Below are positions 58,387 to 64,000 of a stretch of DNA of 64,000 bases, one piece after another. Location: contig NZ_JAFCLS010000022.1 of the NCBI RefSeq assembly GCF_018131075.1, positions 62,001-126,000 on the forward strand, in the 5' to 3' direction. Source of the DNA: Bradyrhizobium sp. JYMT SZCCT0428. Lineage in GTDB: Bacteria > Pseudomonadota > Alphaproteobacteria > Rhizobiales > Xanthobacteraceae. Position numbers and translations under genes: made by a program. A model generated the notes under the pieces. It was not told where the DNA came from, did no database searches, and saw only the letters and a list, made by a program, of their open reading frames with translations. The first letter of the stretch is position 1; each line of letters begins with the position of its first letter.

Positions 58387-59895
58387 CTACGGCGCCTTCG
58401 GCCGGACGATGGCCCAGCCGACGCGCAGCAGCGGCTGCCTTCCATTCACCATCCATTCGAACGCGCGCGGCACTTCCGGCACGAGGCCGGGAAAGCGCAA
58501 CGCGATCTCGGGAGGCGGCGCGCCTGACGTGTCCGATGCGCGCCAGACCACGACGCCGCCGGTTTCATTGAATTTTGCGAGCGAAAGCCACGGCGTGCGT
58601 TCCGGCGTGGCGTCGAGCAACAGATGCGGCCGGCCCTTATCCATCGCAACGAAGCTCGCGAGCTGCGGATCGCCGGCCACCGCGCGCAGCCGCTGGTTGG
58701 TGCGCCGCTCAAAACTGTCGCCGAAGAAATGCGCGATCGTCCGCGCCGGCAGCGAGGTCGGCACTTCGGCGCCGCTGGTCCAGGGCAGGAACAGCGTGGC
58801 CGCGATGGCCACGAAAGCCGGGGCTGCGACCGCCCCGGCCCAGACCGTGCGGAGCAGCCGCTGGCGCCGCAGATACACGAGATCGCCGGTCGCCACGATC
58901 ACGGCCAGCCCCGACATCAGCAAGGCAACGCCGGCGCCGCCGGTAACGCGCTCGAGATTGAACACGCCGGCAATCAGGCTGCCAAACAGCGCGGGAGCGA
59001 TCGCGAACGTGTAGACGAATTGGCGCGCCAGCGGATCGACCTGCGGCCGATAGATGATCGGCGCTTCCTCGGCCTTGCGGACAAACACACCGGAGTTGAG
59101 GATCACCAGCAGCACGATGCCGGCCGTTGCCAGCAACAGGCCGCCGAGCAGCCCGCCCCAGTGCATCGCCCTGCCCGAGAGATCATCGATGGCCGGCAAG
59201 GGCGGCATCGCCAGCACGTCGGCGCGAACGACCCAGATCAGATAGGGCAGCACCAGTACCACGATCACCAGCAACGCATAGAGCGGATCGAGCGACATCA
59301 AGGTGCGCCGCCCGCGCGCGGTGGCGACGGCAAATCCGGCAATCAGCAGCAACAGCCCGAGCGCGGCCGACGTCGTCAGGAGCAACAAGCCCGCTTCGAT
59401 CGACCAGGCGAACCAGGCGGTGCGCCGGTTCTGGCCGATCAAGCGCCAGGAATGCAGCAACAGCAGCGCCCACAGCGGCCGCGCCAGCACCAGCGGGCCG
59501 AATTCGACGCCGGGCGAGCTGAAGGCCACCACCGTCATGCTCAAGAGCACCGCGAGCACCGCCTGCTGACCGCCGACAATGGCGCGCGCGAGCTGATAGA
59601 AGCCCCAGAAAGTGACGACCGCGCAGATCTGCGCGAGCAGATAGACGCCGAACACATGATTGCCGGCCGCACGGAAGGCGATGTCGGCAAGCCAGAACGC
59701 CAGCGGCGGGCCGAAATAGGTCCCGACCTGATATTCCCTGCCGAATGCCAGAACCGTGGCGATATCGCCGGGCGGGCTGCGATAGAGCAGCATCGGCAGG
59801 ATCAGCCACATTGCCGCCTGCAGCAGCACCACGAGCCAGACCACCAGCCGCGGCCGGGCGCGGATCAGTTCGACAACCAGGGAGGTGAAACGCAT
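58387..59895 (-). CDS. GT39-type (ArnT/PMT-like) membrane glycosyltransferase
   Basis: 502 residues, about ten transmembrane helices in the first 370 residues, and a periplasmic C-terminal domain. The luminal loop after TM1 has PPGDIATVLAFGREYQVGTYFGPPLAFWL, corresponding to the catalytic D/E-containing loop of the PMT_2 family. Likely moves a sugar from a polyprenyl-phosphate donor, for example to lipid A or an exopolysaccharide. The ATG before RFTSLVVEL was chosen; 28 upstream codons are rich in Arg and unlike the family. Confidence 0.8.
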   Translation of the reverse strand: MRFTSLVVELIRARPRLVVWLVVLLQAAMWLILPMLLYRSPPGDIATVLAFGREYQVGTYFGPPLAFWLADIAFRAAGNHVFGVYLLAQICAVVTFWGFYQLARAIVGGQQAVLAVLLSMTVVAFSSPGVEFGPLVLARPLWALLLLHSWRLIGQNRRTAWFAWSIEAGLLLLTTSAALGLLLLIAGFAVATARGRRTLMSLDPLYALLVIVVLVLPYLIWVVRADVLAMPPLPAIDDLSGRAMHWGGLLGGLLLATAGIVLLVILNSGVFVRKAEEAPIIYRPQVDPLARQFVYTFAIAPALFGSLIAGVFNLERVTGGAGVALLMSGLAVIVATGDLVYLRRQRLLRTVWAGAVAAPAFVAIAATLFLPWTSGAEVPTSLPARTIAHFFGDSFERRTNQRLRAVAGDPQLASFVAMDKGRPHLLLDATPERTPWLSLAKFNETGGVVVWRASDTSGAPPPEIALRFPGLVPEVPRAFEWMVNGRQPLLRVGWAIVRPKAP

Positions 59896-60039
59896 GAAAC
59901 GTCCGAAATGCCCCAGCCGATCCCATAGGTCCGGCCTATTCGAGACCCATTTGATAGAGCGCGCCAGCCGCCGAGGCAACTATCGCGTTTTCAAGCGAGG
60001 TACCGGCGCGCGTCAGGAAGCGCGTCAATGCAAGGTGCG

Positions 60040-60807
60040 TTAGAGAGCCACCGAGACATCCGCGTCGATTTGCGTTTCGACCGTGAACAGATCGGGCTCG
60101 ACGGTGCCGGGCTGATGCTTTTCACGCGCGGCGATGACGGGCGCAAAGAAGCGGCGGTGGTGGACGCTGGGACCCAAGCGGTCCAGCGCCTCGCGATGTT
60201 CCGGCACGGCGTAGCCCTTGTGGGTCTCGAACCCGTAGCCCGGGCAATCCAGCGCCAGCGCGCACATCAGGCGGTCGCGCGTCACCTTGGCGATGATCGA
60301 AGCGGCCGCGATCGACATCACGATGCCATCGCCGCCGATCACGGCGTCGCAGCCGCATGGCGCCTCGATCCGGTCGCGGCCGTCGACGAACACGTGTTTG
60401 GGGATTTCCGGCAAGCCCCGTACGGCGCGCGTCAGCGCCCACAGCGAGGCGCGCAGGATATTGTCGCGATCTATACGCGCCGGCGAGGCAAAGGCGACCG
60501 CAAACGACGAGGTCGCGCAAATCTCATCGAACAGTTCCTCACGGCGCTCCGCCGTCAGCCGCTTCGAATCGTCGATGCCTTTGGGAATTCGTTTGGGATC
60601 AAGAATCACGGCGGCGGCCACCACCGGGCCGGCCAAAGGACCACGCCCGGCCTCGTCGCAACCGGCGATCGGCCAGACGCCGCGCTTGATCAGCGCCCGC
60701 TCGCGGCGAAAGCTCGGCGGCGCCACCGCGATCACGCCCTTCGGCAGTTTTGCCTGTTTGGCGACCGGCTTGGCCGCTGGCTTCCTGGATGATTTTTGCC
60801 GAATCAT
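60040..60807 (-). CDS. rnhB: Ribonuclease HII
   Basis: 255 residues. Catalytic Asp51 and Glu52 are in AGCDEAGRGPLAGPVVAAAV; DDSKRLTAERREEL and the third acidic residue in VDGRDRIE follow. SIAAASIIAKVTRDRLM completes the family pattern. It cleaves RNA in RNA-DNA hybrids and removes single misincorporated ribonucleotides. The N-terminal 45 residues form a lysine-rich extension (RKPAAKPVAKQAKLPKG) not needed for activity in the family. The ATG was chosen over an upstream start 12 codons earlier because the extension is already long. Confidence 0.93.
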   Translation of the reverse strand: MIRQKSSRKPAAKPVAKQAKLPKGVIAVAPPSFRRERALIKRGVWPIAGCDEAGRGPLAGPVVAAAVILDPKRIPKGIDDSKRLTAERREELFDEICATSSFAVAFASPARIDRDNILRASLWALTRAVRGLPEIPKHVFVDGRDRIEAPCGCDAVIGGDGIVMSIAAASIIAKVTRDRLMCALALDCPGYGFETHKGYAVPEHREALDRLGPSVHHRRFFAPVIAAREKHQPGTVEPDLFTVETQIDADVSVAL

Positions 60808-60890
60808 GCCCGGGATGGTGGGCAAGCACGCGCCACGGCGCAACCGGGAACCGGGTGCAATTCCCGTTATTCAGTCACGATAGGTTGGCA

Positions 60891-61336
60891 CTAATCCGCC
60901 AAGTGCACCCGCCGGTCTTCGCCGACCTCGATGCCGGGGGCGACCACGACTTCCCAGGGATGATTGTCGGGATCGGCGAAATATCCGGAGTAGCCGCCGT
61001 AGCTGGTCTCATGCGCGGGTTTGAGCAGCGAGGCGCCCTTGGCGATCGCAAAATCCAGCACGGTATCGACTTCCTCACGTGAGGCGCAATTCCACGCCAG
61101 CGTCACGCCGCGGAAGGTCCTGGGCCGCGGATGGTCCGGCAGCGTCGCGTCTTGTGCGAGCTGATCCCACGGAAACAGGGCGATCACCGGGCCGCCGGTG
61201 TCGAAGAAGGCCACGGCCTCGCCGAGCGAATCCTTCGCGCAAGACCCAGCGCTTCATAAAAGGCGATGCTGGCGCGCATGTTGGTTACGCCGAGCGTGAT
61301 GACGGTGAGGCGTGGGATGGGTGGATCTTTACTCAT
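60891..61336 (-). pseudogene. VOC (glyoxalase/bleomycin-resistance-like) gene broken by a one-base frameshift
   Basis: The 5' part (61336 to about 61240) encodes MSKDPPIPRLTVITLGVTNM then ASIAFYEALGL, the first beta-alpha-beta unit. The 3' part (to 60891) encodes AVAFFDTGGPVIALFPWDQL, FRGVTLAWNCASREEVD and YFADPDNHPWEVVVAP with the metal-binding Glu. One base is missing at about 61239-61241 (reading ...GLGAKDSLGEAVAFFD if a G is restored). AAGGAG lies 9 bases before the start. Both halves are otherwise intact, so it may be a sequencing error or a recent mutation. Similar genes in Rhizobiales are single open frames of about 150 codons. Confidence 0.8.
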
Positions 61337-61351
61337 GCTGTTGTCTCCTTC

Positions 61352-61429
61352 GTCATTGCGAGGAGCGTAGCGACGAAGCAATCTTCCTTCGTGCGGCGAC
61401 GTGGATTGCTTCGCTTCGCTCGCAATGAC
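61352..61429. repeat. Dispersed palindromic intergenic element, family C (short copy)
   Basis: 78 bases, GTCATTGCGAGGAGCGTAGC to TTCGCTCGCAATGAC, with GACGAAGCAATC and GGATTGCTTCG arms. It has the ends of the copies at 30356 and 40215 but lacks the asymmetric interior. It fills the gap between the VOC pseudogene and the radical SAM gene. Confidence 0.8.
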
Positions 61430-61434
61430 GAACC

Positions 61435-62595
61435 CTAAAACAAACTCAACTGCTGCCCGCTCCGCTTCGGCTTGACGAAATGGTCGGTGGTCAGTTTCAG
61501 GCGCCGCTTATTCAGTCCAAGCTTCTCGCAGGCTATTTCGAAGCGGCGGCCGATCATCCAGGCCATCGGCCCGGTTCCCTTCATCCGGGTTCCCCACTGC
61601 GAGTCGTAGTCGCGGCCGCCGCGCATGTCGCGGATCAAAGTGAAGACGTGGCGATAGCGGTCGGGATAATTCGCCATCAGCCATTCGCGGAAGAGATCGC
61701 GCACTTCCAGCGGCAGCCGCAGCAGCACATAACTCGCCTCTTTCGCGCCGGCATGCGCCGCGGCATCGAGGATGCGCTCGATCTCGGAATCGTTCAGCGC
61801 GGGGATCACGGGCGCGACCATCACTGTTGCCGGAATGCTGGCCTCCGCCAGTTGCCGTATCGCCTCCAGCCGCTTCGGCGGTGTCGAGGCCCGCGGCTCC
61901 ATGGTGCGCGCGAGTTTCGGGTCGAGCGTCGTCACTGACAGTGCGACCTTGACCAGATTGCGTTTTGCCATCCGCTGGAGGATGTCGATGTCGCGCGTCA
62001 CCAGCGCCGATTTGGTGACGATGCCGACCGGATGGCCGGCACGCTCCAGCACTTCGAGAATGCCGCGCATGATCTTGTATTTGCGCTCGATCGGTTGATA
62101 GGGATCGGTATTGGTGCCGATCGCGATCATGCGCGGTTCGTAGCCCGCCGCGGCCAGTTCCTTTTCCAGCAACTCCGGCGCATCGGGTTTGGCGAGCAGC
62201 TGTGTTTCAAAATCAAGTCCGGGCGACAGCCCGAGATAGGCGTGGGTCGGCCGCGCGAAGCAGTAGACGCAGCCATGCTCGCAACCGCGATAGGGATTGA
62301 TCGAGCGGTCGAAGCCGATATCGGGCGAGTCGTTGCGGGTGATGACCTTTCGCGAGGTGTCGAGTCCGACCGTGGTCTTGAACGGCGGCAGGTCTTCGAG
62401 GCTCTGCCAGCCGTCATCGAAGGCGACGCGGGCCTCGGCCTCGAAGCGGCCGCTGTCGTTGGACTGGGCGCCGCGGCCACGCCGCCGCTCGCGTTCGATC
62501 GCGACATCAAGCTCAGGAAAAGGAGTAGCACCCGCCGGTTCGGAGGGCGCCGTGACCGGCGGGTGCTTGAGGGCATGAGAGGATGCTCGGCTCAT
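61435..62595 (-). CDS. PA0069-family radical SAM protein (spore photoproduct lyase-like)
   Basis: 386 residues. The radical SAM triad is Cys105, Cys109, Cys112 in RGCEHGCVYCFARP (103-116). The PA0069 hallmarks ITRNDSPDIGFDRSINPY and IAIGTNTDPYQPIERKYKIM are present. The C-terminus ends KRSGQQLSLF, and QLSLF (382-386) fits the bacterial beta-clamp-binding consensus. A LexA box is 24 bases upstream of the ATG. The group is related to SplB-type radical SAM repair enzymes but its reaction is unknown. The ATG before SRASSHAL was chosen; 36 upstream codons include the LexA box. The context (SOS control plus clamp motif) suggests DNA repair. That is inference. Confidence 0.9.
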   Translation of the reverse strand: MSRASSHALKHPPVTAPSEPAGATPFPELDVAIERERRRGRGAQSNDSGRFEAEARVAFDDGWQSLEDLPPFKTTVGLDTSRKVITRNDSPDIGFDRSINPYRGCEHGCVYCFARPTHAYLGLSPGLDFETQLLAKPDAPELLEKELAAAGYEPRMIAIGTNTDPYQPIERKYKIMRGILEVLERAGHPVGIVTKSALVTRDIDILQRMAKRNLVKVALSVTTLDPKLARTMEPRASTPPKRLEAIRQLAEASIPATVMVAPVIPALNDSEIERILDAAAHAGAKEASYVLLRLPLEVRDLFREWLMANYPDRYRHVFTLIRDMRGGRDYDSQWGTRMKGTGPMAWMIGRRFEIACEKLGLNKRRLKLTTDHFVKPKRSGQQLSLF

Positions 62596-62618
62596 GCTTG
62601 GAACGTAACACGTCTTTA

Positions 62619-62633
62619 GAACAAAACAAGAAC
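62619..62633 (-). promoter_or_regulatory. LexA (SOS) box upstream of the radical SAM gene
   Basis: GAAC-AAAACAA-GAAC on the plus strand (GTTC-N7-GTTC on the coding strand) matches the alphaproteobacterial LexA direct repeat exactly, with the AT-rich spacer typical of such boxes. It is 24 bases before the ATG, the right place for a promoter-blocking operator. It has the same form as the dinB box at 12201. Confidence 0.8.
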
Positions 62634-62752
62634 ATAGATCGACAAATCCACACGAGAGCTGCCGCAAAAATCCGCATGCCAACGGATGTTTTGAATGTGA
62701 CAAGGTGATAACAAACGGCGTTTTTCACCGTTTGAGCCAACGAAGCCTCATT

Positions 62753-63325
62753 ATGCTGAGCGTGATCATCCCAACTGAAGGCGTCGAACAGCCCGCCGTC
62801 GCCACCCTCGCGGCGCTCGTGCCGGGTGCCGCTGCCGGTTTGATCCGCGAAGTGGTGCTGGTCGACCGCACCGCGAACGGTGTGATCGAGCGCGTGGCCG
62901 ACGTTGCAGGCTGCCGCTTTATGGCGTTTGAAGGCACCCGTGCCGCGGCGCTCGCCGCCGGCGCCCGCCAGGCGCGTTCACCCTGGCTGATGTTCCTGCA
63001 CGCCGGCGCGGTGCTCGACTCGGGCTGGATCGAAGAGACCGCGCAATTCATCCAGAGCGTATCGAGCAGCGGCCGGCCTCGCGCCGGGATCTTCCGCTAT
63101 GCCCGCTCGCCTTATGCCGATGCCGGCTTGCGCGATGGCCTCAAATTCATCGCCCGCATGGTTACGGGACCTTCGGCGGAACAGGGTCTTCTTATTGCGC
63201 ACGATCATTACGACCGGCTCGGCGGCTACCGGCCGGACGTCCGCCGCTCCGAAGCCCGGCTGCTGCGCCAGCTCGGCCGGCGCTCCCGCACCATGCTGCG
63301 CAGCCGCATCATGGTGGTGGCCTAG
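62753..63325 (+). CDS. Glycosyltransferase family 2-like protein
   Basis: 190 residues, short for the family. MLSVIIPTEGVEQPAVATLA is the GT-A nucleotide-binding start. FMAFEGTRAAALAAGARQAR, WLMFLHAGAVLDSGW (in the place of the DxD region, here HAGAVLD) and RLGGYRPDVRRSEARLLRQL follow. Transfers a sugar or synthesises a repeat in polysaccharide or glycolipid formation; acceptor unknown. The frame is open 16 codons further upstream; the family start decides. Divergent from the radical SAM gene. Confidence 0.8.
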   Translation: MLSVIIPTEGVEQPAVATLAALVPGAAAGLIREVVLVDRTANGVIERVADVAGCRFMAFEGTRAAALAAGARQARSPWLMFLHAGAVLDSGWIEETAQFIQSVSSSGRPRAGIFRYARSPYADAGLRDGLKFIARMVTGPSAEQGLLIAHDHYDRLGGYRPDVRRSEARLLRQLGRRSRTMLRSRIMVVA

Positions 63326-63456
63326 GCGCCTCTCCAAACCCAAACAAAAAATCGCGAAAACAACCCCATGCAAAGATAGAGCGGGGGCTGGTTCGCACCA
63401 GAATACACTTGCCAAAGTCAAATAGTTATCTGACTGTGGCAATATTGAGGTGCGCG

Positions 63457-64000
63457 ATGTCCCAGAGCAGTTCCGACGAAGAGGTCGCGGCGGTCCGCGC
63501 CTTCAACCGCTTCTACACCCGCAAGCTCGGCGTGCTCGACCAGCAACTCATGAAGAGCCCGTTCTCGCTCAGCGAGGCGCGGGTGCTGTACGAGCTCGCC
63601 TATCGCGAAGACCTCTCGGCCAAGGAGATCGGCGCCGAACTCGGGCTCGATGCCGGCTATCTCAGCCGGATCGTGCAGAACTTCGATGAGAATGGATTGC
63701 TCACCCGCAAGCCGCTGCCGGCGGACCGGCGGCAATTCCAGCTCGCCCTGACGGCCAAGGGACGCCAGACCTTTGCCAAGCTCGAGCGCAGCATGCAGGA
63801 CGACATCGGTGCGATGCTGGCCGCGTTGCCGCACGGCGGCAGCCAGAAGCTCGTCGGTGCGATGGCCGAGATCGAGCGGCTGCTCGGCGCATCCGGCGCG
63901 GCGGCGGCCCGAGCGATCCTGCGCACACACCGCCCCGGCGACATGGGCTGGGTGGTGCAGAGCCACGGCGCGTTCTACGCCAGCGAATATGGCTTTGACT
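63457..64000 (+). CDS. MarR-type regulator fused to a GNAT acetyltransferase (3' end cut by window edge)
   Basis: 181 residues visible. The N-terminal MarR-like winged helix (about 10-150) includes FSLSEARVLYELAYREDLSA and GLDAGYLSRIVQNFDENGLL with the wing KPLPADRRQFQLALTAKGRQ. The last residues (HRPGDMGWVVQSHGAFYASEYGFD) are the start of the GNAT domain typical of this fusion. GAGG is 7 bases before the ATG. The family is common in Rhizobiales as bifunctional regulator/acetyltransferase; the target is unknown. The frame is open to the right edge. Confidence 0.9.
   Translation, partial: MSQSSSDEEVAAVRAFNRFYTRKLGVLDQQLMKSPFSLSEARVLYELAYREDLSAKEIGAELGLDAGYLSRIVQNFDENGLLTRKPLPADRRQFQLALTAKGRQTFAKLERSMQDDIGAMLAALPHGGSQKLVGAMAEIERLLGASGAAAARAILRTHRPGDMGWVVQSHGAFYASEYGFD

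Noticed and set aside
1..64000. CRISPR array, prophage, transposase or toxin-antitoxin locus
   Set aside because: I looked for regularly spaced direct repeats, integrase/transposase motifs and small paired genes and found none.

Overview
This is a GC-rich chromosomal segment of an alphaproteobacterium, most probably Bradyrhizobium or a close relative in the Nitrobacteraceae. The evidence is the set of small families typical of that group (DUF1236, DUF3606, DUF3096, DUF2007, TIGR02301), direct-repeat LexA boxes of the alphaproteobacterial GTTC-N7-GTTC type, and several families of dispersed palindromic intergenic repeats that I recognise from Bradyrhizobium genomes. No phage, plasmid, insertion sequence, CRISPR or rRNA locus is visible. 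Most of the window is ordinary core genome with a sugar-acid catabolic region at the left.

Region 0.5-16 kb is a sugar-acid island. It holds a ketopantoate-reductase-like gene divergent from galactarate dehydratase (garD). A compact operon follows with a molybdenum hydroxylase large subunit, dgoK and dgoA (the KDPGal branch of galactonate breakdown). Further on is a DUF1537 kinase-PdxA2 pair of the type known to degrade four-carbon acid sugars. Between these lie a GT-C-like membrane protein, an EamA transporter divergent from an HxlR regulator with a perfect operator-like palindrome between them, SOS-controlled dinB, and a frameshifted adenylate cyclase gene. Region 16-19.5 kb has a patatin lipoprotein, a PepSY protein, a DUF2270 protein, a decayed solute-binding-protein fragment and tRNA-Pro(CGG).

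Region 19.5-31 kb carries housekeeping and repair genes: Sua5, a D-2-hydroxyacid dehydrogenase, NudK, YedK, a Nudix hydrolase, an HAD phosphatase, dihydroorotase, YgfZ, Tag and an HD phosphohydrolase. Region 31-44 kb has a phosphatase, a giant DUF2339 membrane protein, AcuI, an MFS transporter, a SleB cell-wall hydrolase and pyruvate phosphate dikinase with a histone-H1-like tail. Region 44-64 kb has glyQ-glyS-methyltransferase, an S49 peptidase, a polyprenyl synthase, a LysE exporter bracketed by two copies of one palindrome, ispE, a TPR protein, ETF-QO, an iron-sulfur-type uracil-DNA glycosylase, a GT39 protein, rnhB, a frameshifted VOC gene, a PA0069-type radical SAM gene, a GT2 glycosyltransferase and a MarR-GNAT gene cut by the window end.

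The most interesting signal is at 61.4-62.6 kb. The radical SAM gene (related to spore photoproduct lyase) has a perfect LexA box just upstream, and its product ends in a sequence matching the beta-clamp-binding consensus. This suggests an SOS-induced, clamp-associated DNA-repair radical SAM enzyme. Other points worth checking are a Glu-to-Gln change at the expected catalytic position of the molybdenum hydroxylase, loss of two of four Fe-S cysteines in the uracil-DNA glycosylase, and two genes each broken by what looks like loss of a single base.
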